Assembly (NCBI RefSeq): GCF_042649825.1
Contig: NZ_JBHSAB010000002.1
Location: forward strand, 62,001-126,000
Origin: Legionella_C dresdenensis
GTDB taxonomy: Bacteria; Pseudomonadota; Gammaproteobacteria; Legionellales; Legionellaceae
DNA: 64,000 bases
Direction: 5' to 3'
The notes beneath the pieces were generated by a model. The model saw only the letters and a list, made by a program, of their open reading frames with translations. It searched no databases and was not told the DNA's origin. The translations under genes were made by a program, and so were the position numbers. How positions within the stretch are numbered: the stretch's first letter is position 1; every line of letters starts with the position of its first letter. Positions 8,776 through 16,540 of this stretch are shown here, piece by piece.

Positions 8776-9089
8776 GGCTTTGTTGAATAAATAGAGGTAG
8801 CCTTGATGAAGCGAAGCGTAATCAAGGTATCTATCTCGTTTAAGCATTCATGCCTTGCAAGTTCAGAGCAGGTAAGCCCTTTCCTTTAAAGCCTTTTTGC
8901 AAACACGCATGAAGTCATCCTGACGCTCCCAGATGCCATCCCTGGCATCTGAGGGTTTGCAAAAAGGCTTTAAAGGAAAGGGCTTACTGGAGAAATTGGT
9001 AATTGTTCTTACTCCGATTATAACGCATGGGTAAAATTTAACCCTTCTTCCCACAGGCTTTGAAAAATAGTGCTTTATTCAACAAAGCC
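8776..9089. mobile_element. 314-bp non-autonomous transposon (MITE) with IS903-like ends
   Basis: The left end GGCTTTGTTGAATAAATA (8776-8793) and right end TTTATTCAACAAAGCC (9074-9089) are inverted over 16 bases. They match the known IS903 terminal repeat (GGCTTTGTTGAATAAATC) at 17 of 18 and 16 of 16 positions. The flanks GATGTTTGC (8767-8775) and GGTGTTTGC (9090-9098) agree at 8 of 9 bases, as expected for the 9-bp target duplication of IS903/IS5-type elements. No transposase is inside; the interior is a modular hairpin repeat (8797-8986). An autonomous partner must supply transposase. Confidence 0.75.
8873..8986. repeat. Modular hairpin repeat, copy 2 (perfect 31-bp arms)
   Basis: Arms 8873-8903 and 8956-8986 are a perfect 31-base inverted repeat around the 52-base core 8904-8955, which is the core of the copies at 2.3 and 26.6 kb. 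An outer left arm of the 2.2-kb copy type (8797-8828) is present here without its partner. Confidence 0.85.
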
Positions 9090-9154
9090 GGTGTTTGCCG
9101 AGTGAAAGGCTTTTTGAATTGAGCATAGATTTTTCAATTTCACTTCGATCTGCC

Positions 9155-9209
9155 CCCTCTCCCGCGATAGGAGCTTTGCTAGTATGGTGATGCCTTTCGT
9201 GGGAGAGGG
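9155..9209. repeat. CCCTCTCCC/GGGAGAGGG hairpin repeat
   Basis: Arms CCCTCTCCCGCGA (9155-9167) and TCGTGGGAGAGGG (9197-9209) pair with one G-T. This is the widespread proteobacterial CCCTCTCCC palindromic class. It fills part of the 9090-9324 gap, which otherwise shows nothing. Confidence 0.6.
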
Positions 9210-9324
9210 TTGGGGAGAGGGAATGCCACCGATGGTCATTGATGATGAAGCGTGTCATTTTTTGTTCCGTTTTTTTCACTGACAAACATTCCATTAATAG
9301 TTAAGAGAACTTACCGGAGAATTA

Positions 9325-9984
9325 CTAACTTCTATCCTGCTTAATTAAACAGCTATTTTTAAGTTTTAATAATAAAAACAATTCTTCACCAAAATTTTCA
9401 TGAAAACCCTTAACTACACTTTCACGAGTTAGAATATTTTCCGACCATTTTCTTAATTTAGGATAGTTTTCCAACAGATGTACATCATACTGCTGTGAAA
9501 GCATATCAAATCTTTTAAATAATGGAGCGTATGCGATATCAACCATACTAAAATCCTTTCCATTGAAGAATGGTTGAAGACTAATTTCATTTTCTAAAAT
9601 AGCAAGTTTCTTATCAACAATGGTGCGTTGCTGTTCAAAAGAGATATCATCTGTTGCAAGAGTCATTTTATATGCATCGAAAATCAAAGTGCTACCCCAT
9701 TCAATCCAGGATTTATTATAGGCACGTTTAACAGGATCAGAAGGATATAATTTTGAAGTTGAAATTTCATCCAAAAATTCATTAATAACTGATGATTCAA
9801 AGATAAGCGTATCATTAACTTTCAACAGAGGAACTTTACCAAGAGGAGATAATTTCAAAAACCAATCAGGTTTATTGCGTATATCCACATAAATTCGTTC
9901 ACAAGGAATATTGTTTTCATTTATCACTATATTAGTACGCTCTACAAATGGGCATATACGAAAACTATATAATGTTAGATGCAT
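9325..9984 (-). CDS. Glutathione S-transferase family protein
   Basis: A 219-residue GST with an N-terminal thioredoxin fold (1-75) and an all-helical C-terminal domain (90-205). The N-terminus reads FRICPFVERTNIV, placing a Cys at residue 11 in a C-P-F active site like omega/beta-class enzymes and other thiol transferases. The cis-Pro segment GKVPLL (49-54) and the glutathione-gamma-Glu contact FESSVI (62-67) are present. Length is normal. It probably does glutathione-dependent thiol transfer or detoxification in the cytosol; the substrate is unknown. It is flanked by repeat-rich DNA on one side and gene remnants on the other, so it sits in a recombination-prone patch. Confidence 0.85.
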   Translation of the reverse strand: MHLTLYSFRICPFVERTNIVINENNIPCERIYVDIRNKPDWFLKLSPLGKVPLLKVNDTLIFESSVINEFLDEISTSKLYPSDPVKRAYNKSWIEWGSTLIFDAYKMTLATDDISFEQQRTIVDKKLAILENEISLQPFFNGKDFSMVDIAYAPLFKRFDMLSQQYDVHLLENYPKLRKWSENILTRESVVKGFHENFGEELFLLLKLKNSCLIKQDRS

Positions 9985-10120
9985 TTAATACCTTATCGTC
10001 AACTGAAACATTTCACGATGGTAAATTTCTCAACATTATAAACGTTACAAGGCTATTTCCAATCTATTTTCCAGTTTTGCTGATAAGCTACGCATTTAAT
10101 TTGAGATTTTTGGAGCACGA

Positions 10121-10548
10121 ATGGAAACGATTGAATCGATTAAATCAGCACACCTTAAAAAAAGCCTGGCATTAATCAAGGCCGAGAAAGCCAACGTAAT
10201 TTTTGATATTGTGTTTGGTGTGCCCGCTGCTCAAGTCCTGCTGGTTGCTCATGAACTCAATTTTGGACACTAGAGCAATGTCAATTTTTAATTCGAAAAA
10301 GCTATGAATCCTTAAACCCGCAAGGGCGCATACTGATTCATGAAATGTTATTTAATAATACAAAAACCGGCCCTTTGGGAGTGGCTGCTTATAATATTAT
10401 GATGTTACTTTGGACTCAGGGCGGGCAACAATTTTCCAGAAAAGAATTGACAACTTTATTACAAGACATTGGATTCACCGATGTTCAGGTTTTACCAACT
10501 GGTTTTGGTGAATGGAGTTTAATAACGGGTACCAAACCAAGCGCCTGA
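10121..10548 (+). pseudogene. O-methyltransferase with large internal deletion and frame change
   Basis: Two pieces of one gene lie end to end. The N-terminal piece (ATG 10121, ribosome site GGAG upstream) encodes about 50 residues with a dimerisation-helix pattern, IFDIVFGVPAAQVLLVAHEL, then stops at TAG 10270. Overlapping in another frame from about 10258, the C-terminal piece reads WTLEQCQFLIRKSYESLNPQ, then GRILIHEMLF, and continues to TGA 10548. This is the end of a class-I SAM-dependent O-methyltransferase (Methyltransf_2 type, small-molecule). The central part with the SAM-binding motifs is missing, so the product is dead. Roughly 200 residues are lost compared with a normal 330-350 residue enzyme. 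Confidence 0.75.
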
Positions 10549-10549
10549 T

Positions 10550-10603
10550 AGTACGGACATAATCATTTTTCCAAAGAGGTTCCACAGGAGAACAACATCA
10601 GAT
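10550..10603 (-). pseudogene. 54-bp fragment of a TOTE-like helicase gene
   Basis: This stretch aligns base for base, with about six differences and one deletion, to 16988-17042. That is the part of the large primase-helicase gene coding for SDVVLPVEPLWKNDYGGTV (residues about 763-781). Orientation is the same. It is a scrap of a second, lost copy of that gene or of its close relative. Confidence 0.7.
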
Positions 10604-10605
10604 GT

Positions 10606-10860
10606 TTATTCAGAGCAAAATGGGCTGTTAATGACGCCCATCGATATAATCTTGCCAAAGATCATAAAATACCATTTCTTTTGAAGCTGACTGTTGCAGA
10701 GCTTGATTTTAAACGACCCGCTGTAGAAAGGTCCGTGATGTCATCACTGAGATTGGCGCTCCTGATTACAGGATTAATGTTCTGACGCCCTGGTATTTCA
10801 ATTCTCTTAGCCAGTTACTTGAACCCGAGATCATCACGGATATATACAAGATAGTAAAAT
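10606..10860 (+). pseudogene. Frameshifted remnant of an unrecognised gene
   Basis: A readable frame (AKWAVNDAHRYNLAKDHKIP and onward) breaks near 10730. It can be continued in another frame (RDVITEIGAPDYRINVLTPW, then FNSLSQLLEPEIITDIYKIV), after which the DNA becomes AT-rich non-coding sequence. Two protein-like segments in different frames suggest a decayed gene; I do not recognise the family. Low confidence because both pieces are short. Confidence 0.35.
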
Positions 10861-10938
10861 TTATAATTTTTGTCAAATATGTTCAATTGATTCCTCTAAA
10901 AAACATCACCAGTAAACAACCATCAAAAAATGTATTTT

Positions 10939-10967
10939 TTGCATTAAATTATTTTAAACCATATAAT
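10939..10967 (+). promoter_or_regulatory. Sigma-70-type promoter for the ankyrin-like candidate effector
   Basis: TTGCAT (10939-10944), a 17-bp AT-rich spacer and a perfect TATAAT (10962-10967). The predicted transcript starts near 10974, about 26 bases before the ATG at 11000. Confidence 0.5.
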
Positions 10968-10999
10968 CACATTTCGTCCATAACTTGAGCACATTGGTA

Positions 11000-12370
11000 A
11001 TGCCTGGCGAAAGCGAAATTGATAATTCCTCTTCAGTTCTTTTCCAAATACCACCAGAGACATATGTAGACCATATGCCTTTAGATTTAGAGACTATTCA
11101 AAAGTTAACTCTAACTAGTAAGGGGTTTTCCTTTTTTAGAAGAAATCAAGCACATTCTCTAGGAGAAGTATATGCTTTAATGAATTGTTTTGTTACAGGA
11201 GATTATGATAGAGCCGAACTCATTGTAAAAGAAATACCTGATGTAATATTTAAGTCAGTGAATTATCTTTTTAGTATCTCTATTAATTTAGCAAACAATG
11301 TTAAAGAGGATGATAAAAGCAGCAACGATAAAATACGGCCTTATCCTTGTCACTATACTAGTTGTCAATATACTAGCCCATTAAAATATGCAGTAGAAAC
11401 CAATAATGCTCGTATGCAGGCTATTTTTCTTAAATATTTTCAAAACAGTCCAGAAAGAAAAGAAATTTTTGAAAATTGTAAGAAAAATTATCAAACATTA
11501 GATATCTATCTGTTACTCGAACGAGTAGCTAACGCGGATTACGCGGAAGCAGAAAAATTAGCAAAATTGAACCCTGATTTAATGTTTCAACATGTTCCCT
11601 ACGACAGAAATAGCCACCAAACTATTGCTTCCTTACCCGAAGAGGTTAATGTCGAACCAGTATATAGTCCTACTTCTCCAGAATACATTAGTCCCTTAAA
11701 ACTAGCTTTTAAAAACTATGATAGTTACATGTGGGCGATGTTTTTAGAATTGGTTAAAGATCACCCCGATCAATTAGAATTATTTAAACAACAAAAAGAA
11801 GAACAGAAAGAACATTACAACATTGAGCCCCTATTAAAAGCCTATGATAACTACTTATCTACTTATAATAAATACAAGGCAAAGTATCACGCTGGTACAG
11901 AAATAGAAAAAACAGAAATAAGTAATATGTTTATCTTCTTATTTAATAAAGTAGGCGAAGAGCAAAAGAAAATGCCTCGTCATATGTTATTAGAAATATT
12001 TCGTCCTAGTCTTCCAACTCGTAGTTTACCGCCAGCAGATTCCCCCATTATTTTTTCACCAGTATTTGTCTGGGATAAAGAACATGACTTTAGTATAAAT
12101 AAAGATAATCGTCCGCCGCTTCAATATATAGGTTATCTGGAGGATGAAGAATGTTATGCCGATGTGGAGAGTTATCTTTATTCTCTTGGAAAAGAAACGA
12201 CTATTGTTCGAGGTGATCACGTACTAGGCGCCAGAATATGTGTCTGGGCGGGCAGCCTGGTAAAAATGGATCGTGATAATTTCTCAAGATTGTACAATAC
12301 TAGAGTTCAAGAGCTTATAGATCAATTATCATGTGCTCTGGAAAAAAATATGAGCTCGCTTTCCTTGTAA
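11000..12370 (+). CDS. Ankyrin-like repeat protein, candidate effector
   Basis: A 456-residue AT-rich protein with no signal peptide. Near the N-terminus MPLDLETIQKLTLTSKGFSF resembles the start of an F-box-like helix set. Two related units follow, each made of a 'D-Y-x-x-A-E' helix, 'PDVIF/PDLMF', then 'SPLKYAVETNN/SPLKLAFKNYD' and 'AIFLKYF/AMFLELV' (residues about 65-150 and 180-260), which is ankyrin-like spacing. Similar architecture is common in Legionella effectors. The C-terminal 100 residues are unlike anything I recognise. A TTG at 10985 in the same frame is a possible earlier start. Part of its 3' end (12114-12216) has been copied to 14790-14892. Effector role is inferred. Confidence 0.6.
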   Translation: MPGESEIDNSSSVLFQIPPETYVDHMPLDLETIQKLTLTSKGFSFFRRNQAHSLGEVYALMNCFVTGDYDRAELIVKEIPDVIFKSVNYLFSISINLANNVKEDDKSSNDKIRPYPCHYTSCQYTSPLKYAVETNNARMQAIFLKYFQNSPERKEIFENCKKNYQTLDIYLLLERVANADYAEAEKLAKLNPDLMFQHVPYDRNSHQTIASLPEEVNVEPVYSPTSPEYISPLKLAFKNYDSYMWAMFLELVKDHPDQLELFKQQKEEQKEHYNIEPLLKAYDNYLSTYNKYKAKYHAGTEIEKTEISNMFIFLFNKVGEEQKKMPRHMLLEIFRPSLPTRSLPPADSPIIFSPVFVWDKEHDFSINKDNRPPLQYIGYLEDEECYADVESYLYSLGKETTIVRGDHVLGARICVWAGSLVKMDRDNFSRLYNTRVQELIDQLSCALEKNMSSLSL

Positions 12371-12421
12371 CTCGAATGAAAATTAAACCAGAATTATGGA
12401 TGGGTTCTGGTTTACGCCGCC

Positions 12422-12595
12422 CTAAACTGTGCGTCCCTCTCTATTGAGACAAAAAACATCAACCAAAGCATTTTTAAAACTCGTTTTTTTCATCAAGGTC
12501 ATGCCAACCTTTTTTGCAACACGCTTCGAAGCATCGTTTTGATGGTGAATAATCGAAATCAGCGTAGGAATCGCAAGTGTGTTAAAAGCGTAATC
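12422..12595 (-). pseudogene. Remnant of a GNAT/RimL-type acetyltransferase (C-terminal end)
   Basis: Read on the minus strand, 57 codons give FNTLAIPTLISIIHHQNDAS, then KRVAKKVGMTLMKKTSF, and end at a proper stop (12422-12424). This is the acetyl-CoA-binding end of a RimJ/RimL-like GNAT enzyme (Q-N-x-x-S-x-x-V-A-x-K-x-G-M). Upstream sequence does not continue the frame, so the first two thirds are gone. It occupies most of the 12371-12710 gap. Confidence 0.7.
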
Positions 12596-12710
12596 CCTGA
12601 CATAACATTTAGTGAGTCTGCCGGGATTATTTTAATCTGAGATAAATAGTATTAACAAAATTATTTATGTGCTAAATACTATATATCACAGGTTATGCCA
12701 GGATGACTAA

Positions 12711-13751
12711 ATGACAAATGAAAATACAATGATGTATGCACAGGTTGTGCGTGCTTTTGGGCCAGCTGCTCAAGCATTTGGGCTGGAGCAGGTGCCTATC
12801 CCTAAAGTGAACGAGAAGCAGATGCTCATTCGTGTGCTGGCTTCCAGTGTCAACCCTGTTGATTGCAAGTTACGCAGTGGGATTTACCCTGCTGCAATGC
12901 CAGAGATGCCGGCCATTTTACATAGCGATGTGGTTGGCGAGGTAGTACAATGTGGTTCGGCAGTACAGCAGTTTGCTTTAGGTGATATAGTTTATGGTTG
13001 TGCCGGCGGTTTTAAAGGCACGCAAGGTGCTATTGCCGAATATATGCTGGTTGATCCGGCATTGATGGCTTTAAAACCTGAAAATCTGACCGTCATTGAA
13101 AGCGCTTCTTTGCCTTTGGTTGGCATTACAGCCTGGTTAGCTTTATTCGATAAGGCAAATATTCAGCCGGGGCAGAAGGTACTTATTCATGCCGCATCAG
13201 GCGGTGTAGGCTCTATTGCCTTACAATTGGCATTATGGAAAGGAGCACAAACCTACGTGACTGCTTCTGATGAAAAGAAGGCGGCCTTTGCACAGGAAAG
13301 AGGGGCTATTATCATTAATTATAAAACCACTTCCGTAGCAGAGTATGTTCAACAACATACCGATGGGAAAGGGTTTGATGTTGTTTTTGATACCGTAGGC
13401 GGGAAAAATCTGGATGCCTCCTTAGAAGCACTTAAAGAATCTGGTGTTATTTGTGCCATTGTAGCTTGTGCAGAGGCTGATTTACGGCCATTGCATCGTA
13501 AGAGCGGAACCCTGCATTATATATTTATGCCCAATACAATTATGAATTTAGATGCTGCCGAAGCTCGCAAGCATTATGGCGATATTCTTTCTAATATTGC
13601 AGAATTGGCTGAACAAGGAGTGATCAAACCTTTAGTAGGGGCAACTGTTCGTTTCAGTGAGGTTGCCAAAGCGCATGAGTTACAGGAACAGCAACAAGTG
13701 ATCGGTAAAATTGTTTTAGAACAAGATCTGCAAACTGCTGTTCTTGATTAA
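12711..13751 (+). CDS. NADPH:quinone oxidoreductase-like MDR protein (zinc-free)
   Basis: A 346-residue medium-chain dehydrogenase/reductase of the zinc-free quinone-oxidoreductase branch. The N-terminal GroES-like domain (25-125) contains SSVNPVDCKLRSG, typical of zeta-crystallin relatives, and lacks the Cys/His zinc ligands. The Rossmann domain (130-280) has the nucleotide loop HAASGGVGSIALQLA near residue 164 and a later DTVGG. Length is typical. It probably reduces quinones or alpha,beta-unsaturated carbonyls with NADPH in the cytosol. The ribosome site AGGATGA precedes the ATG at 12711; two further ATG codons at 12729-12734 are possible alternative starts. It stands alone, and its base composition is richer in GC than the effector-like genes nearby. 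Confidence 0.85.
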   Translation: MTNENTMMYAQVVRAFGPAAQAFGLEQVPIPKVNEKQMLIRVLASSVNPVDCKLRSGIYPAAMPEMPAILHSDVVGEVVQCGSAVQQFALGDIVYGCAGGFKGTQGAIAEYMLVDPALMALKPENLTVIESASLPLVGITAWLALFDKANIQPGQKVLIHAASGGVGSIALQLALWKGAQTYVTASDEKKAAFAQERGAIIINYKTTSVAEYVQQHTDGKGFDVVFDTVGGKNLDASLEALKESGVICAIVACAEADLRPLHRKSGTLHYIFMPNTIMNLDAAEARKHYGDILSNIAELAEQGVIKPLVGATVRFSEVAKAHELQEQQQVIGKIVLEQDLQTAVLD

Positions 13752-13899
13752 CTCTGCATAGTTTTCTGTAGCACGCTGTTTGATTTGCGGAGCACTTTAT
13801 TAAAAGCCCAAGTTGCTAATCTTACTTAGAAAATAAGCAACAAAGGGCACTTGTAAGTCCTAATTGGGGAAATTCAAAAACCAGTCATCTTAAGCATAC

Positions 13900-14652
13900 T
13901 TATTTAACTGAAAATTCATGGCGAACAGCATGTTCTTTAATCAAATTTTCAAATTCTGTAGTTGCTTTTCCTAATACACCATTTTTCAAAATTTTTAATT
14001 CTTCATCAGTAAAGCTAATTTTGGGATTCTCAATAGCAGATAGTAGTTTTTCAGCCGCCATTTTCTTCTGAGCAACAGAATACCCTTTGAATGGTCCAAA
14101 TTTGCGTAAATAAGCAATATGGCCACGCTCCTCTCCCGTGCGATAAAGAATATATAACTTAACATTTCTTTCTAAATCAGCAATATCATGCGGAGATTCA
14201 AATTTAGGCTCTGGAACAAAGCTAAAAGGTTTATGCTGCAGTTCACCAGAAACCTTACCATAACTCCACGAGCGACTAACTATTTTTTTGTCTTCAATAC
14301 AAACAGGCTGAATTTCAACAATACTCAAATCTTCTGGTTCTTGAAACCAAAAATAACGATCAACATTATAAAAATGAGACCAAGTACGAGATTTCCGCAT
14401 ATCAACACATTTGTAAACTAGATACACTTGAGAAGAGGAACAATTTTTTTCAGCTTCTTCTGCTGCTGTAGTGATTGCGGTTTGCCATCCTTCAAAAGCC
14501 GTGGGGAAATGACACATTCTTTCATCTTTAATAAATAAAGGAATTTGCTTTCTATCAGTTAAGGCTTTAGCATTGACAGGATTTTTACTAAGAATATAAA
14601 TATAATTTAACGGCATTGCATTAACCCAATTTTGATCAAAATATAATCGCAT
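13900..14652 (-). CDS. Hypothetical protein, possible effector
   Basis: A 250-residue AT-rich unknown protein, soluble, with no signal peptide. The first 150 residues look mixed alpha/beta with several aromatic residues (FYNVDRYFWFQEPED). The C-terminal 55 residues (AQKKMAAEKLLSAIENP, then LKILKNGVLGK) form a helical module with a 'leucine-pair plus KNG-x-LG' pattern of the sort that I associate with C-terminal modules of Legionella effectors (DUF5617-like); that link is from memory and weak. It lies just outside the proposed left end of the tRNA-Pro island. No operon partner. Confidence 0.5.
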   Translation of the reverse strand: MRLYFDQNWVNAMPLNYIYILSKNPVNAKALTDRKQIPLFIKDERMCHFPTAFEGWQTAITTAAEEAEKNCSSSQVYLVYKCVDMRKSRTWSHFYNVDRYFWFQEPEDLSIVEIQPVCIEDKKIVSRSWSYGKVSGELQHKPFSFVPEPKFESPHDIADLERNVKLYILYRTGEERGHIAYLRKFGPFKGYSVAQKKMAAEKLLSAIENPKISFTDEELKILKNGVLGKATTEFENLIKEHAVRHEFSVK

Positions 14653-14729
14653 TATATGTTATTTTATCACAAATAGTAAATACAATTTTATTATCAAACA
14701 TGGTCTCAAAACGTAAAGGCATAAAATCA

Positions 14730-14759
14730 GATTTGAACCTTCGACCACTAGCACACCAT
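14730..14759. repeat. Partial tRNA-Pro copy, probable far attachment site of the island
   Basis: Thirty bases matching 26442-26471 of the tRNA-Pro gene with one mismatch (A for C at 14755), in the same orientation. The matching part runs from the T-loop to the anticodon loop. Flanking acceptor-stem sequence is not conserved, so this is not a tRNA gene. With the intact tRNA at 26.4 kb it brackets the defence cargo, as a degenerate att direct repeat would. Confidence 0.6.
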
Positions 14760-14789
14760 TCTTAAAAAGACCGTTTTCAAACAGTATCA

Positions 14790-14892
14790 CGCCGCTTCAA
14801 TATATAGGTTATCTGGAGGATAAAGAATGTTATGCCGATGTGGAGAGTTATCTTTATTCTCTTGGAAAAGAGACGACTATTGTTCGAGGTGA
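14790..14892. repeat. 103-bp duplicate of the ankyrin-like gene 3' region
   Basis: Identical to 12114-12216 except for two bases and of the same length. It carries codons from the candidate effector (GYLEDEECYADVESYLYSLG) without the rest of the gene. Its right end runs into the 3' end of the neighbouring acetyltransferase gene and supplies that gene's stop codon. Confidence 0.85.
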
Positions 14893-15359
14893 GGCTTTAA
14901 CTCAAACCGCATGTAATGCAATTTATCATTGATAATTTGGCTTGGCAGCACTTTTTCATAAAACGCTTGTGCGACCTTATTTTCCGCAAGAATAAAGAAT
15001 TCGATTCGGCCACAATTCTCATGTTTTGCAATCTCTTTTAACTTATTAATAAGTAAGGTGGCTCCCTTCTTATGGCGATAAGCTTTCTTAACAAACAAAT
15101 CATTAAGATAAAGATTTGCAAGCGTATTTGCGGTGAAGTTACGGTGATCAATGGCATAATTTGCAAAGCCAGCTGGCTTGCCATCCATTAAAAGAATTAA
15201 AAAAGTTCCTAGTGGTTTTTTACCAAAAACAGCTTGCTTAAAAGCTTCTTTTGAATAGTTGAACCGGTGCAATACTCCCTGTTCTTCCAAGTCTTCCTGG
15301 ATGGAATCATATATAAAATCAAAATCTTTTATAGTAGCAAAACGAACTTCTTTTTGCAT
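14877..15359 (-). CDS. GNAT family N-acetyltransferase
   Basis: A 160-residue acetyltransferase of the GNAT fold. Start set at the ATG at 15359, because AAAGGAGA stands seven bases upstream; an earlier in-frame ATG at 15380 lacks a site. Motif A is 'LYLNDLFVKKAYRHKKGATL', with the acetyl-CoA pyrophosphate loop R-H-K-K-G-A and the following helix LLINKLKEIA, then the C-terminal 'AQAFYEKV' motif B. The substrate is unknown; relatives act on polyamines or small amines. The last four or five codons and the stop come from the duplicated 103-bp segment, so the original C-terminus appears to have been replaced. Confidence 0.8.
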   Translation of the reverse strand: MQKEVRFATIKDFDFIYDSIQEDLEEQGVLHRFNYSKEAFKQAVFGKKPLGTFLILLMDGKPAGFANYAIDHRNFTANTLANLYLNDLFVKKAYRHKKGATLLINKLKEIAKHENCGRIEFFILAENKVAQAFYEKVLPSQIINDKLHYMRFELKPHLEQ

Positions 15360-15451
15360 AGAATTTCTCCTTTGGAACATTTATGCTTGATAGAAAATCG
15401 GTATATGAAGGCATCGTAATTTTAGCTGCATCAAAATTATCCTTTTCAAGG

Positions 15452-15961
15452 TCATCTTTTGTTTGGGTGCTTGTCAGCTTGCGTTGTTATATTGATGAAC
15501 TCTTGTTTAGCCTGTTCTTTTTTTTCTTTTATTTCGAAAGCATTAAAAATAAATTGTTGTAGAAAAACAAATTCTTGTGTTGAAAAATTATCATCAACTT
15601 TGCTTTTATCATTCTGTAACATTAAGTGTTCAATATTGGCTGCAATTTGTTTAAACGGTGCTTCAAAACGCTTGCCCATAATAACAGAAAAGACAACCAC
15701 AATAATAGAATAAAACAGTATGAAAATCGGTAAGCCTAAGAGCAATTGTTTATCAATGGCAGAAAATAAATAGGCCATTAAAAAAAACAGCAAAAAGCTA
15801 GACAGTGAAGTGCCAACAGACCATAAAGCCATTCTATTTTTAATAGAGTTTGTCCTGCTAAACCAATCACGAACGACATAGTGTTTATTTCGATAGAGGA
15901 GTCTGCTGCCAAATAATATAAAAATTAATCCTAAAAACCACAGTAGCTCGCCATAACTCAA
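15452..15961 (-). CDS. Small inner-membrane protein, unknown function
   Basis: A 169-residue protein with three hydrophobic membrane segments: residues about 5-22 (LLWFLGLIFILFGSRLLY), 47-70 (WSVGTSLSSFLLFFLMAYLF) and 73-95 (LLLGLPIFILFYSIIVVVFS). A charged, mostly helical cytosolic tail (100-169) follows, ending in Lys-rich sequence. I do not recognise the family. It may be island cargo, lying between the possible att site at 14.73 kb and the TOTE-like gene. Independent transcription seems likely since the acetyltransferase follows 90 bp later on the same strand without overlap. Confidence 0.55.
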   Translation of the reverse strand: MSYGELLWFLGLIFILFGSRLLYRNKHYVVRDWFSRTNSIKNRMALWSVGTSLSSFLLFFLMAYLFSAIDKQLLLGLPIFILFYSIIVVVFSVIMGKRFEAPFKQIAANIEHLMLQNDKSKVDDNFSTQEFVFLQQFIFNAFEIKEKKEQAKQEFINITTQADKHPNKR

Positions 15962-16540
15962 TAAAGAGGTTGTTTGTGATAGAAACGAGTAGTTAATAAA
16001 GAATTTAATTGGCTCCCTTGGATGGGCTCGAACCGCTTTGTAATCTATAGATATATAAAAGATAAAAACTAGTAGTTATAAAATTAACCCAAGATCTTAC
16101 CCAAATTTGAGTATGATAACTGAATGCTGATTTAGTAGACGGTTTTGAACCCCCCCTTTGGTCTAGAACTGCTTGTAACAGTACATTGGGTTATTAATCA
16201 TAATCTAATAAACTCTCAAGATGATGTTATAAAATATACTTACGCTTGGAATGAACGAAAAAAAAACAATTTACACCCACACAAATTAATCTAGCAATTG
16301 ATGTCTGTCAAACAAAGGTTGGATTAAAACATCTCGCTGGAAAAATTAATTTAAACACCCAGCAATTATTAGCATTTAAAGAATGTTTTTACAGCGTGAA
16401 TTGAAAAAAAATAGCACAAGCTCCATTTTGGAACATATGGGGGAAAACGTAATTAAGCTTAAAAAAGATAATCCTTAGCTGCCTGAGGTGATCAGCCATA
16501 ATCTAATCAGTTATAAACAAATGGATAGGTTTTGTCTGAT
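15962..16540. other. Gene-free AT-rich stretch with a tRNA 3'-end-like fragment
   Basis: No intact gene in 579 bp. At 16011-16034 the minus strand reads like the end of a tRNA: a T-loop-like GGTTCGAGCCC followed by CCATCCAAGGGAGCC, an acceptor-like 3' strand. The T stem does not pair well and no 5' half follows, so it is a relic, possibly an old attachment site. Around 16295-16405 a short readable piece (AIDVCQTKVGLKHLAGKIN) hints at a decayed gene of unknown type. Confidence 0.4.

Noticed and set aside
10345..10548. A 67-codon open frame as an independent small gene
   Set aside because: The in-frame sequence upstream continues the same methyltransferase domain; it is the C-terminal piece of a deleted gene.
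14730..14759. A second tRNA-Pro gene
   Set aside because: Only the T-loop to anticodon part is present; neither acceptor strand nor the D arm follows, so it is scored as an att-like repeat.
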